From positions 1-59,732 of the IMG/VR virus record IMGVR_UViG_3300032893_000049: DNA of 59,732 nt, one strand, 5' to 3'. Shown here piece after piece: positions 1 to 7,197 of the stretch; position 1 is the first letter of the stretch, and every line of letters starts with the position of its first letter. This DNA is from a virus. The notes under the pieces were generated by a model. It had not been told where the DNA came from. It did not search any database and was given only the letters and a program-made list of their open reading frames with translations. Both the position numbers and the translations under genes were made by a program.

Positions 1-1130
1 GGTCCCTCGGCCGGGTCGGCGGCCCCGCCTACCTGCATCACCTGACCGCGTCCGTCCCGGCCCTGTCCGCGGCCACCCACTACGCCCGGCAGATCCGGGA
101 GTGCGCGGCCCTGCGCCGCCTTGTCGAGGCCGGCACCCGCATCGCCCAGATGGGCCGCACCGCCGGCACGGACGACGTGAACGCCGTCCAGGCCGCGGCC
201 CTCACCGAGATCGAGGCCGCCATCGGCGGCGCCGCGGTCGCCGACCGGCTGCCCGCCTTCGACGAGGCGTTCGAGGAGGCCCTGGAGTCCCTGGAAGCCG
301 ACCAGGACGCTGTCGGCCTGCCCTGGCCGGGCCACGACCTGAACCGGTTGCTGCTGCCGATGACCCCCGGCCAACTCATCGTCATCGGTGCCCGCCCGAG
401 CGTCGGGAAGTCGACGGGCGCCCTGGACATCGTCCGTGAGCAGGTGATCCGCCACCGGGTGCCCACGATCGTGTTCTCCCTGGAGATGCAGCGCCGGGAG
501 TGGCTGCTGCGGATGCTGTCCGCGGAGGCCCGGGTGATCCTGTCCAGCCTCGTCAAGGGCCGCACCGACCTGACCGACGACGACTGGTGGCGCATCAACG
601 GCGCCCGCGGCCGGTTGACGGACCTGCCGCTGCTGATCGACGACACCGAGTCGGTGTCCAGCGCGCACATCCGCGCCGTGTGCAAGCGGGGCGTCCCCCT
701 CGACGGGGTCCTCGTCCCGCCCCGCCTGGTCGTCGTCGACTACCTGCAGCTGATGTCCGGGACGACACGCGCCGAGAACCGGCAGCAGGAGGTCGCCCGG
801 TTCTCCCGGGAACTCAAGGGCCTGGCGAAGTCCCTGCGCTGCAGCGTCCTCGCCCTGTCCCAGCTGAACCGGGCCGCGATGTCCCGCGCCGACAAGAAAC
901 CGAACATGGCCGACCTGCGCGAGTCCGGGCAGATCGAGCAGGACAGCGACGTGATCGTCCTGCTGTACCGGGAGGACCAGGACGAACCCGAGTCGCCCCG
1001 CGCCGGCGAGGCGGACTGGATCGTCGCCAAGCAGCGCAACGGACAGACCGGCACCGTGACCCTCGCCTTCCAAGGCCACTACGCCCGGTTCGTGGACATG
1101 TCCTACCGGGGTGACCCGTGGCGCGCCTGA
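1..1130 (+). CDS. dnaB: Replicative DNA helicase, DnaB family (5' end outside window)
   Basis: The reading frame is open from base 3, so the start lies upstream of the window; 375 residues are visible. The first 45 residues match the end of the DnaB N-terminal domain (GGPAYLHHL, then YARQIRE and LRRLVEAGTRIAQMG). The RecA-like motor follows, with Walker A GARPSVGKST at about residue 129, VFSLEM, Walker B LVVVDYLQLM, the SQLNR motif, the LRESGQIEQDSDVI segment and the arginine-finger region KQRNGQTGTV. As a DnaB-family hexamer it would unwind phage DNA at the replication fork. The stop overlaps the next small gene by 13 bases, which suggests co-transcription with the downstream cluster. Identity is secure; only the N-terminus is missing. 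Confidence 0.95.
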   Translation, partial: SLGRVGGPAYLHHLTASVPALSAATHYARQIRECAALRRLVEAGTRIAQMGRTAGTDDVNAVQAAALTEIEAAIGGAAVADRLPAFDEAFEEALESLEADQDAVGLPWPGHDLNRLLLPMTPGQLIVIGARPSVGKSTGALDIVREQVIRHRVPTIVFSLEMQRREWLLRMLSAEARVILSSLVKGRTDLTDDDWWRINGARGRLTDLPLLIDDTESVSSAHIRAVCKRGVPLDGVLVPPRLVVVDYLQLMSGTTRAENRQQEVARFSRELKGLAKSLRCSVLALSQLNRAAMSRADKKPNMADLRESGQIEQDSDVIVLLYREDQDEPESPRAGEADWIVAKQRNGQTGTVTLAFQGHYARFVDMSYRGDPWRA

Positions 1131-1240
1131 GCGGCCTCAAGGTCGCGTTCTTCGCCGCAGTCGGCGCCGCGGTCGTGTCCGACCCGTGGCTGCTGTTCCC
1201 CCTCGCTGTCGCCGCGCTGATGGCGTGGGACCTGCTGTGA
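1118..1240 (+). CDS. Small predicted membrane protein, 40 aa
   Basis: A GTG-started frame overlaps the end of dnaB by 13 bases and encodes a 40-residue protein. After a short basic N-terminus (MARLSGLK) it is almost wholly hydrophobic, with two short apolar stretches split by SDPW, so it probably forms one or two membrane helices. Its stop overlaps the next GTG start in a GTGA arrangement, the coupling seen throughout this region. No family is recognised. It is too short to call on homology and is accepted from coupling and composition. Confidence 0.5.
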   Translation: MARLSGLKVAFFAAVGAAVVSDPWLLFPLAVAALMAWDLL

Positions 1241-1455
1241 GGGCCGCCGACATCACCCTGGCGCACACCGGCGCCACCGTCACCGTCGCCGGGCGCACCG
1301 GCCGGCTCCTGGGCTTCGCCGACGGCGGCGGCACCAACTACCGGCAACCCCAGCCGTGGCGGGTGCTGGTTCTCCTCCCGGCCAGTGCACCCACGGCAGT
1401 CCGGGTCGTCGTGCCCCCAGACACCACCGTCGAGCTCGCCAAGGAGACGCCGTGA
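1237..1455 (+). CDS. Hypothetical protein, 72 aa
   Basis: The GTG start at 1237 overlaps the previous stop (GTGA), and the stop overlaps the next GTG start in the same way. The product is small and probably beta-rich, with alternating TVTVAGRTGRLLGF and RVLVLLP strands and a VRVVVPPDTTVEL tail. No family is recognised. Tight coupling to dnaB upstream and a SLOG-type gene downstream supports a real gene. Confidence 0.6.
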   Translation: MRAADITLAHTGATVTVAGRTGRLLGFADGGGTNYRQPQPWRVLVLLPASAPTAVRVVVPPDTTVELAKETP

Positions 1456-1952
1456 CCAGTCTCGGCCCGTTCACGCGGGTCATCTCCGGCGGCCAGACCG
1501 GCGCTGATCGGGCCGCCCTCGACTGGGCCATGGCCAACGGCGTCCCGGTCGGCGGCTGGTGCCCCCGCGGCCGCAAGGCCGAAGACGGGCCGATCCCCGA
1601 CCGGTACCCGCTGCGGGAAACCCCCTCCGACCGGTACCAGGAACGAACCCTGTGGAACGCCAGGGATTCCCACGCCACCGTCATCATCACCACCGGTCCG
1701 GCACGCACCGGCGGCACGTCCCTGACCGCGATGTTCCTGCAGGACCTGGGCCGCCCCTGGACCCACGTCCACAGCGACCCCGAGCAGGCCGGCCGCGACC
1801 TGGCCGCGTTCCTGCGGGAATGCCGCGCCGTCTACCCCGCGCACATCCGCAACCTCGTCCTGAACGTCGCCGGCCCCCGCCTGTCGAAGGACCCCACGAT
1901 CGTCGAGCAGGTCCACGCCGTCCTCGACGCGGCCCGCCGGGTGGCCTCGTGA
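1452..1952 (+). CDS. YpsA/putative molybdenum-carrier-like (SLOG superfamily) protein
   Basis: This 166-residue protein begins with ISGGQTGADRAALDWA and continues GVPVGGWCPRGRKAEDGPIP, the signature of the family annotated as putative molybdenum carrier (cpYpsA). That family has a Rossmann-like SLOG fold with a glycine-rich nucleotide-binding loop. Later segments (DSHATVIIT, then TGGTSLTAMFL and NVAGPRLSKDP) fit the same fold. The cellular role of phage copies is unknown; members of the superfamily bind or process nucleotide ligands. Metal carriage was only an early proposal, so nucleotide sensing or hydrolysis is more plausible. It starts with GTG overlapping the upstream stop. Confidence 0.8.
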   Translation: MTSLGPFTRVISGGQTGADRAALDWAMANGVPVGGWCPRGRKAEDGPIPDRYPLRETPSDRYQERTLWNARDSHATVIITTGPARTGGTSLTAMFLQDLGRPWTHVHSDPEQAGRDLAAFLRECRAVYPAHIRNLVLNVAGPRLSKDPTIVEQVHAVLDAARRVAS

Positions 1953-2206
1953 CCCGCCGGCCCGCCAACCCCACCAGCCACGGCAACCAGATGGTCGCCG
2001 CACAGACCCTGGACATCCTCCGCCTGGTGGTCGAGCGGCTGGAGCACCGCCAGAAACGGCAGGTGTGCGACGACTGCAAGGCCCTGCACCTGGCCGGCGG
2101 CTGCGACGTCTGCTACGCCCGCGAGCAGGCCCGGATCGCGGGCGAGGAACAGGAACGCCAGCGCCGCCTCGAGGCCGTTCGTCACATGAGGCGGGCCGCC
2201 CGGTGA
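1949..2206 (+). CDS. Hypothetical Cys-rich protein, 85 aa
   Basis: GTG start overlapping the upstream stop. The N-terminal half looks helical (QTLDILRLVVERLEHRQKRQ). It is followed by CDDCKALHLAGGCDVCYAREQ, two CxxC pairs spaced like a small zinc ribbon, and then a charged helical tail rich in Arg and Glu. A zinc-stabilised adaptor or nucleic-acid-binding role is possible but not demonstrated. No family recognised. Confidence 0.65.
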   Translation: MTRRPANPTSHGNQMVAAQTLDILRLVVERLEHRQKRQVCDDCKALHLAGGCDVCYAREQARIAGEEQERQRRLEAVRHMRRAAR

Positions 2207-2823
2207 CCGGCTGGCAGGACAAGGCCGCGAACCAGCGGGCCAAGGCGGAGACGATCGCCGCCTACGTGCGTCGCCTCAACTGGGACCTGAACACGTTCAA
2301 GCAGGTCGTCGGCGCGTTCCCGGAGCGGGGACACCCGAACCCCCGCACCCGCGCCGCCTTCGCCCGCCGCGCCTACCGGACCGCCGGCGTCCAGTTGCGG
2401 GAACCCGGCAGCCAGGAGACGTGGCTGCTGGTCATGCAGCTGCTGACCGAACCGTCCACCACCTCACCGGACCTGGCCCACGAGGCGGCCCTGTGGACCG
2501 ACGTGCCGGCCCAGGACCCGCCCCCGGCCGCGGACTGCGGGCCGGTGCGTGGCTGGCCCCTGGTGGCGGCCCTGCCGCCCGTCCCGGGCATGTTCTGCCG
2601 CTGCGGGCAACCGGCTGTCGTCCGGACCCCCACCAAGTCCGGCGCTCACCGGTGGCGCTGCCCCGGCCACCCACCGGAACCCGGCGAGTGGGGATACCCG
2701 CGCCCGGGATCCCGCTACCTGTCGGTCAACTTCGCCACCACCCCCGAGACCTGCACGTGCGCCACAACGTGGTGCCTGTGCGGACGCAGACCCACCACCT
2801 ACGAATCGGAGCAGTCAGCATGA
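2203..2823 (+). CDS. Hypothetical zinc-ribbon-containing protein, 206 aa
   Basis: GTG start in GTGA overlap with the previous gene; the stop overlaps the next ATG. The N-terminal 100 residues are predicted helical and basic. The C-terminal half holds CRCGQPAVVRTPTKSGAHRW followed by RCPGHPPEPGEW, a four-ligand zinc-ribbon-like arrangement, and a final stretch with CTCATTWCLCGRR. Repeated Cys pairs in neighbouring genes suggest a set of metal-binding accessory proteins. Function unknown. Confidence 0.6.
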   Translation: MTGWQDKAANQRAKAETIAAYVRRLNWDLNTFKQVVGAFPERGHPNPRTRAAFARRAYRTAGVQLREPGSQETWLLVMQLLTEPSTTSPDLAHEAALWTDVPAQDPPPAADCGPVRGWPLVAALPPVPGMFCRCGQPAVVRTPTKSGAHRWRCPGHPPEPGEWGYPRPGSRYLSVNFATTPETCTCATTWCLCGRRPTTYESEQSA

Positions 2824-3002
2824 CCCGCACCCGCCTCGCCCTCGCCCTCGCCGGGGCCGCCGCCCTCACCCTGTGCGCCTGCTCGGGCAGCCACACGTCC
2901 GCCCCCGACCCCGGCGGCCAGCCCGGCACCCACGCCACCGTCATCCAGTTCCCGAACGGCTTCCGGAACCACCCCACCATGAAGGAGCACAACGCTTCGT
3001 GA
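2820..3002 (+). CDS. Putative small lipoprotein, 60 aa
   Basis: The ATG at 2820 opens a 60-residue protein with a classic secretion signal: a basic start (MTRTR), a hydrophobic core (LALALAGAAALTL) and then CAC, with LCAC forming an acceptable lipobox and the second Cys as the acylated residue. The mature part is only about 40 residues and ends in VIQFPNGFRNHPTMKEHN. It would sit on the outer face of the cytoplasmic membrane. The adjacent SPFH gene starts inside its stop codon, so both membrane proteins are probably made together. Superinfection exclusion is one option, by inference only. Confidence 0.6.
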   Translation: MTRTRLALALAGAAALTLCACSGSHTSAPDPGGQPGTHATVIQFPNGFRNHPTMKEHNAS

Positions 3003-3985
3003 TCACTCTTCCCCGACGTCGCGAGGACCGCGGCGCCAGCAACGGCATGTTCGGGCTGGCCGCTGTCGTCGGCGTCATCGCGGCCTTCCTCGGCGTGTTC
3101 ACCTTCGCCAACGCCACCGACACCACCGACGCCGGCCAGGTCGCCGTCGTCCGCAACGGCGGCCTGGCCAACAACGACGTCCGCGCCATCCTGCAGCCCG
3201 CGTCGGGCCTGTCCTGGACCGGCTATTTCTCCAGCTCCCGCAAGTACCCCGCCCAGCAGAGGTACTACACCATCAGCGCAACCGGCGCGGCGGACAAGCA
3301 CACCATCGAGCAGGTGCCCACCGCTGACGGCGTCGAGGTTGGCGTCTCCGGGACGGTCTACTTCCAGCTGAACCTGGACCCGAAGGCCCTGGCCGAGTTC
3401 GACTCCCGCTACGGCACCCGCACCTACCCCGCCCCCGACGGGTCCGGCGACTACGTGTCGATCGACGACCCCGACCGGGGCTGGCAGGCGTTCCTCGACG
3501 CCGTGTTCCAGCCGGTCATCTCGAACGACCTGCGCCAGCAGATCGGCACCGTGCACTGCGCGGAGCTGCAGGCGTCGTGCGCTCTCATCGCGTCAGGGCA
3601 GAACTACCAGGCTGTGGCCGCCGCCGCCGGGCAGGGCAACCTGTCCATCGCCAAGGTGCAGACCGCGATCAACGCCAGCCTCGAGGACGACCTCACTGCA
3701 ACGCTCGGCGGCCGGTTCTTCACCGGCGTCCGGTTCAACCTGTCCGGGATCACCCTGCCCGACCAGGTGCAGACGTCGATCAACAACGCGCAGGCCGCGT
3801 TCGCGGGTGTCGCGCAGGCTGAGGCGAAGGTGCAGCAAGCCAAGGCCGAAGCGGACGCGAACGCCGCCCGCGAGAAGGGATACCTCGCGTGCCCGGCCTG
3901 CGCGCAGATCGACACGTTGAAGGCGATCCCGCCGAACGTGACGACGTTCGCGCCCGGCGCCGGGTTCGCGGTCACCGCGAAGTAG
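2999..3985 (+). CDS. SPFH/band-7 domain membrane protein
   Basis: The 328-residue product has a short basic N-terminus and one membrane helix at about residues 18-38 (FGLAAVVGVIAAFLGVF). A band-7/stomatin-like domain follows: QVAVVRNGG, TIEQVPTADGVEVGVSGTVYF, a central DDLTATLGGRFFTGVRFNLSG segment and an Ala/Glu/Lys coiled coil (QAEAKVQQAKAEADANAAREK). SPFH proteins form oligomeric membrane scaffolds that organise proteases or transporters. A CPAC motif near the C-terminus is unusual. Partner genes are the lipoprotein upstream and the VWA protein downstream. Confidence 0.8.
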   Translation: MITLPRRREDRGASNGMFGLAAVVGVIAAFLGVFTFANATDTTDAGQVAVVRNGGLANNDVRAILQPASGLSWTGYFSSSRKYPAQQRYYTISATGAADKHTIEQVPTADGVEVGVSGTVYFQLNLDPKALAEFDSRYGTRTYPAPDGSGDYVSIDDPDRGWQAFLDAVFQPVISNDLRQQIGTVHCAELQASCALIASGQNYQAVAAAAGQGNLSIAKVQTAINASLEDDLTATLGGRFFTGVRFNLSGITLPDQVQTSINNAQAAFAGVAQAEAKVQQAKAEADANAAREKGYLACPACAQIDTLKAIPPNVTTFAPGAGFAVTAK

Positions 3986-3993
3986 CCCGTCAC

Positions 3994-4023
3994 GTGCCCG
4001 GGGGTCACCCGGCCCCCGGGCAC
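3994..4023 (+). terminator. Strong hairpin terminator after the SPFH gene
   Basis: An 11-bp perfect inverted repeat (GTGCCCGGGGG and its complement) with an 8-base loop lies nine bases past the SPFH stop. No U-run follows, as is common in high-G+C actinobacterial replicons, so termination efficiency is an inference. Confidence 0.7.
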
Positions 4024-4063
4024 ACCCTCCCCGTCAACTCACCGCGATCGGAGCCCCACAACC

Positions 4064-4666
4064 ATGACCGACCCGAACTACGCCCACGTCATCTTGATCG
4101 TCGACCGTTCCGGGTCGATGGCCGACATCCGCGCCGACGCCGAAGGCGGCGTGAACACGTTCCTGCGCGAGCAGGCGGCGCTGCCGGGCCGGATGACCGT
4201 CACCGTTGTCCAGTTCGACCACGAGGTGGAGACCGTCGTGAGCATGGTGCCCGTCGCCGACGTGCCGCCTTACCAGATGCGGCCTCGCGGCTGGACCGCC
4301 CTGTACGACGCGGTCGGCTACGCCATCACCGACACCGGGGAGCGGCTGGCGGCTCTCCCCGAGGACCAGCGGCCCGGGAAGGTGCTGGTCGCGATCGTCA
4401 CCGACGGCAAGGAGAACAAGTCGCAGGACTGGACCCTGGAGCGGGTGCGGGCCGCGATCGCCCACCAGCGGGACGCCTACGGGTGGGTGTTCTCGTTCCA
4501 GGGCGCCGAGGACTCCGCGTGGCAGGGCCGGGAGATGGGCGTCGGCAACGTCCAGTCGTTCGCGAACACCGGCGTCGGCACGGCGTCCGCGTACTCCAGC
4601 CTCAGCTACGGCACGCAGGTCCTGCGGGGCGGCGGCGGCTTCACGTACGGCCCCGACCCGCAGTGA
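4064..4666 (+). CDS. von Willebrand factor A (VWA) domain protein
   Basis: This 200-residue protein opens with HVILIVDRSGSMADIRADAE, an intact MIDAS motif (DxSGS). The remaining metal-site positions follow in RGWTALYDAVG and VAIVTDGKEN. VWA domains bind Mg2+ and mediate protein-protein contacts; stand-alone small versions are known in phages and tellurium-resistance-like systems. A Gly/Ser-rich tail (GGGGFTYGPDP) ends the protein. With the SPFH and lipoprotein genes just upstream it may belong to a membrane-associated module, but the hairpin at 3994 separates their transcripts. Confidence 0.85.
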   Translation: MTDPNYAHVILIVDRSGSMADIRADAEGGVNTFLREQAALPGRMTVTVVQFDHEVETVVSMVPVADVPPYQMRPRGWTALYDAVGYAITDTGERLAALPEDQRPGKVLVAIVTDGKENKSQDWTLERVRAAIAHQRDAYGWVFSFQGAEDSAWQGREMGVGNVQSFANTGVGTASAYSSLSYGTQVLRGGGGFTYGPDPQ

Positions 4667-5109
4667 CCGCTGACCCGCTCGAACCGCCGCCGGAACGCCT
4701 CGAAGCCGCACAGGCAGTCCAGCGGCGGCTCGCCGACATGCTGCCCGCCCTGGCAGCCGCCGGGGCGGGCGACGACAAGGCCTTGGCCGTCGTCGCCCAG
4801 GTCGCCACCAGCGTCGTGTTCCGGCTCGCCTACCAGGCGGCCGCACGGAACACAGCGGTGGCGCCGCTGCCAGCGAACACGATCCGCGGCGAGCTGGTCC
4901 CGGCCGCCCCGGAGGTGCCCGTGCTCGCCGACGTCCAGCAGCTCGGCCCGCACACCTGGGAGGTCGTCGTCCCGGTCGTCAAGCGGGTCCGCGGCAGCGC
5001 ACGCCGCGCCGAGCGGGCGTCCGACAAGTGGATGCGCCGCTACGCCCGCCGCAAGGCGCAGCGGGCGAACCGATACACCCTCACCCTCGAAGGAGACAGC
5101 ACGACGTGA
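4663..5109 (+). CDS. Hypothetical protein, 148 aa
   Basis: GTG start overlapping the VWA stop (GTGA). The N-terminal 60 residues are Ala-rich and helical, the middle is beta-like (LGPHTWEVVVPVVKRV) and the C-terminus is strongly basic (RRAERASDKWMRRYARRKAQRA), so it may contact nucleic acid. No known family. The stop overlaps the next GTG start. Confidence 0.6.
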   Translation: MTADPLEPPPERLEAAQAVQRRLADMLPALAAAGAGDDKALAVVAQVATSVVFRLAYQAAARNTAVAPLPANTIRGELVPAAPEVPVLADVQQLGPHTWEVVVPVVKRVRGSARRAERASDKWMRRYARRKAQRANRYTLTLEGDSTT

Positions 5110-5399
5110 CCGGCAAGATGCCCGCCCCGACGATCCTGGGGGAGGACCTGCGCGCCGGGGACCTGCTCGGGTCCGACCACTGGCCGATCAAGAAGATCTT
5201 CCCGGTGCTCAACGACCCGGACCTGCGCTCCCACTGCGCCTACCCGCCCGCGCCGCCGCCCGGGAACGGTCTGTGCGGCTGCTACAGCCCCGCCTCCCGG
5301 CTGGAGCAACTGCCCCGCTCCATCGCCGTCGGCCCCCACGGTGAGCGGACCATCCTGCTGCACCACCTGCCGCACATCGCCCACCACGCAACGAACTGA
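5106..5399 (+). CDS. Hypothetical protein, 97 aa
   Basis: The last gene of the first rightward cluster starts GTG in overlap with the previous stop. It contains HCAYPPAPPPGNGLCGCYSP, a possible CxnCxC metal site, and a His-rich end (LLHHLPHIAHH). No family recognised. A very strong hairpin directly follows its stop. Confidence 0.6.
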   Translation: MTGKMPAPTILGEDLRAGDLLGSDHWPIKKIFPVLNDPDLRSHCAYPPAPPPGNGLCGCYSPASRLEQLPRSIAVGPHGERTILLHHLPHIAHHATN

Positions 5400-5404
5400 G
5401 ACAC

Positions 5405-5455
5405 AACGAACGGGCGACCGACCCCCAAGGGAAGGGAGTCGGTCGCCCGTTCGTT
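5405..5455. terminator. Bidirectional terminator between convergent genes
   Basis: An 18-bp perfect inverted repeat (arms 5405-5422 and 5438-5455, 15-base loop) sits between convergent stops at 5399 (+) and 5464 (-). Arm sequence begins AACGAACGGGCGACCGAC. It should stop transcription from both sides. Confidence 0.85.
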
Positions 5456-5463
5456 CGGACCGG

Positions 5464-5655
5464 TCAGGCGGTGCGGGTGCGGGCAGGAACACCCTCCGCG
5501 CGCCGCCGCCAGTAGTCCCGGGCACTCTCAGTGGGGGCAACGCTGGCCAGGTGCAGGAACTGGGCCCGGGCCGGCTCGGGGACGATCACCCGCCGCTCGA
5601 CGGGCCCTTTCTTGGACGTGGATCTCGCGGCGGATGCCCTGACACGACGCGCCAT
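5464..5655 (-). CDS. Small basic hypothetical protein, 63 aa
   Basis: The ATG at 5655 follows GGAAGGGG at good spacing, so I prefer it to an upstream in-frame ATG at 5730 that would add 25 residues. The product is basic at the N-terminus (MARRVRASAARSTSKK) and helical at the C-terminus (TESARDYWRRRAEG). The length and pattern recall ribbon-helix-helix or small nucleic-acid-binding proteins, but no motif is firm. Confidence 0.6.
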   Translation of the reverse strand: MARRVRASAARSTSKKGPVERRVIVPEPARAQFLHLASVAPTESARDYWRRRAEGVPARTRTA

Positions 5656-5883
5656 CTGCAACCCCTTCCCGGTGGCCGACCCTTGCACGCGAGCGTGACA
5701 ATACCGCCGGGAACCGCCCACCGTCGACAACTTCCGGTAACTTCCAAGGTGGGGCGGCAGTCGTTGACGGGAGGGCCGGGGAGTCTCAGCCCTGCTCTGA
5801 GACCCCCCGACCCGTCCCCATCCCCCGCCGGCACGACGTCAACGCCCAGACCGCGATCGGCCACCGGGCGACGATCGGAGAGA

Positions 5884-6123
5884 TCACCGCGCCGCCTCCG
5901 CATCCTCCGCCGCCACCTGCTGCTGCGCCTCCCAGGCGCGCACATCCTGGTGGAGCGGCACCCACCGGTAGTTCAATGCGCCGCCAGCGGCTGGCTCCGG
6001 CACGTAGTTCCCGCCGTCCACGCCCAAGAACCGCGGCCCATGGCCGTTGATCAACTGGACGGTGACGGTCCTGCCAGCGGCGGGGCCGTCCAACAGCACG
6101 GCAATGGCTGTCGTCTCAGCCAT
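5884..6123 (-). CDS. Hypothetical protein, 79 aa
   Basis: The ATG at 6123 is preceded by GGAAGG seven bases upstream. The protein has a beta-rich N-terminal part (AIAVLLDGPAAGRTVTVQLINGHGP) and a helical, acidic, Gln-rich C-terminus (WEAQQQVAAEDAEAA). It is transcribed away from the HTH gene at 6274. The 228 bases between its stop and the next leftward gene contain nothing I recognise. Confidence 0.6.
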   Translation of the reverse strand: MAETTAIAVLLDGPAAGRTVTVQLINGHGPRFLGVDGGNYVPEPAAGGALNYRWVPLHQDVRAWEAQQQVAAEDAEAAR

Positions 6124-6273
6124 GACGGTGTCCTTCCTGGTGGCGGGTCCAGGCGACGCCCAAGATGCCGATCTGACGGCTACGGCGTCGTATCGACACT
6201 AACCCGAACGTGAACGCCATGTCACGCTTTCGGGCGGCAGCCACGCTGCTGATCCGGCACCTACCGTCCCCTC

Positions 6274-6522
6274 GTGGACGGTGTCGACCTGGGAGACGTG
6301 CTCGCCAACGCGGTACGCGCCGAACGGTCCCGCCGGCGCTGGACCCAGGAGGAGCTCGCCGAGCGGCTCGGCTGGTCGAAGACGATGATCCAGAAGGTGG
6401 AGGCCGGGAACCGGGCCCTGCAGGTGGCCGACATCCCCGTCATCTGCCGGGTGTTCGGCCTCACCCTGGCCCGGTTACTGCAGGACGCCGATCCTGACGA
6501 CCTGCGCGTGATGGGCCTGTAG
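6274..6522 (+). CDS. Cro/C1-type helix-turn-helix regulator, 82 aa
   Basis: A compact XRE-family domain fills the protein: RRRWTQEELAERLGWSKTMIQ is the HTH, followed by KVEAGNRALQVADIPVICRVFGLTLARLL. It is long enough only for the DNA-binding domain, as in phage Cro or small repressors. The gene is divergent from 6123 and its start is GTG. A short inverted repeat (CGTGA, 8 bases, TCACG at 6209-6226) in the divergent region is a possible operator. It is a candidate controller of the dispersed palindromic promoters described elsewhere, but nothing here proves that. Confidence 0.85.
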   Translation: MDGVDLGDVLANAVRAERSRRRWTQEELAERLGWSKTMIQKVEAGNRALQVADIPVICRVFGLTLARLLQDADPDDLRVMGL

Positions 6523-6598
6523 TCCCCCCGGGCGGACTCGAACCGCCACCAGTCCCGATCTTGAATCGGGTGCCTCTACCGGGTTGGGCCACGGAGGG
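6523..6598 (-). tRNA. tRNA-Leu-like (CAA anticodon), short variable loop
   Basis: A 76-nt cloverleaf: acceptor CCCTCCG/CGGGGGG with one wobble, anticodon stem CCCGA/TCGGG with loop TTCAAGA, T-arm GGCGG TTCGAGT CCGCC, A73. The anticodon CAA reads UUG (Leu), and the D-arm ends GGCA as in Leu tRNAs. The variable loop is only 6 nt, whereas bacterial Leu tRNAs normally carry a long arm. No encoded CCA. Confidence 0.85.
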
Positions 6599-6602
6599 GT
6601 CG

Positions 6603-6676
6603 TGCCGTGGACGGGAGTCGAACCCGCACCGGTCAGGCTCTCGACCTGATGCCTCTGCCAGTTGGGCCACCACGGC
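6603..6676 (-). tRNA. tRNA-Leu-like (GAG anticodon), short variable loop, C33
   Basis: A 74-nt cloverleaf with perfect acceptor GCCGTGG/CCACGGC, anticodon stem TCAGG/CCTGA and T-arm GCGGG TTCGACT CCCGT. The anticodon loop is TCGAGAG, giving GAG (Leu, CUC/CUU) but with C instead of the near-universal U33. The variable loop is 5 nt. A73. Function as a normal Leu tRNA is uncertain. Confidence 0.75.
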
Positions 6677-6677
6677 G

Positions 6678-6751
6678 TCCCCCCGGACGGAGTCGAACCG
6701 TCAACCTCTCCGCCCTGAACGGAGCGCCTCTGCCAGTTGGGCTACGAGGGG
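6678..6751 (-). tRNA. tRNA-Leu-like (CAG anticodon), short variable loop
   Basis: A 74-nt cloverleaf: acceptor CCCCTCG/CGGGGGG with one wobble, anticodon stem CTCCG/CGGAG around TTCAGGG, T-arm GACGG TTCGACT CCGTC, A73. The anticodon CAG reads CUG, the main Leu codon in such G+C-rich genes. Again the variable loop is only 5 nt (AGGTT). Confidence 0.85.
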
Positions 6752-6759
6752 GTGCTGCG

Positions 6760-6841
6760 TGGGACGGGGCGGAATCGAACCGCCAGACCGCAAGGTCACT
6801 GGGTTACAGCCAGCTGGGCCCACCACCTGCCCGACCGTCCC
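6760..6841 (-). tRNA. tRNA-Tyr (GUA)
   Basis: An 82-nt class II tRNA: acceptor GGGACGG/CCGTCCC, anticodon stem GCTGG/CCAGT (one G-U pair) around CTGTAAC, anticodon GUA, a long variable arm GACC-TTGC-GGTC as in bacterial tRNA-Tyr, T-arm GGCGG TTCGATT CCGCC, A73. GUN anticodons are queuosine substrates. The 108 bases between this gene and the next tRNA contain nothing recognisable. Confidence 0.9.
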
Positions 6842-6949
6842 GGGAGTCGCACTCGACCAGGACGGGCACGCCGTGTCGGCCGAGTGCTACGGAAGCAGTC
6901 GGCGATACAAGCGGCGCGCGATCACGGGCAAGACGGTACCAGCTGACAG

Positions 6950-7034
6950 CGGAGGATGAAGGAGTCGAACCCTTGAGGCTCGCGCCTCACCACGGTTTTC
7001 GAGACCGCTTGCCCACCGACGGGCGGCACCCTCC
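6950..7034 (-). tRNA. tRNA-Ser (CGA)
   Basis: An 85-nt class II tRNA: acceptor GGAGGGT/ATCCTCC with one G-U pair, anticodon loop CTCGAAA (CGA, codon UCG), a long variable arm (GAGGC-GC-GAGCCTC region) and G73 as is normal for Ser. The T-stem has one mismatch. Confidence 0.9.
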
Positions 7035-7038
7035 CGAG

Positions 7039-7123
7039 CGGAGAGGGCGGGACTCGAACCCGCACCACCCAGTGGGTGACTGCCTTAGCAGGGCAGCGCC
7101 ATCACCAGTTCGGCCACCTCTCC
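7039..7123 (-). tRNA. tRNA-Ser (GCU)
   Basis: An 85-nt class II tRNA with perfect acceptor GGAGAGG/CCTCTCC, anticodon stem CTGCC/GGCAG around CTGCTAA (GCU, codons AGC/AGU), long variable arm CACCC-ACT-GGGTG, T-arm GCGGG TTCGAGT CCCGC and G73. It is probably the first gene of the leftward tRNA transcript. Confidence 0.92.
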
Positions 7124-7197
7124 CGGAGTCGTCAACGTGACGACGAGGAAGATCGGGCACTGAATCGGGGCGCGGTCACATCCACCACGGTACCGGA

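Noticed and set aside
5464-5730. Longer start (88 aa) for the leftward gene at 5464
   Set aside because: The upstream ATG has no ribosome-binding site, whereas the ATG at 5655 is preceded by GGAAGGGG.
6842-6949. Possible extra tRNA between tRNA-Tyr and tRNA-Ser
   Set aside because: No T-arm consensus or cloverleaf can be formed in these 108 bases on either strand.
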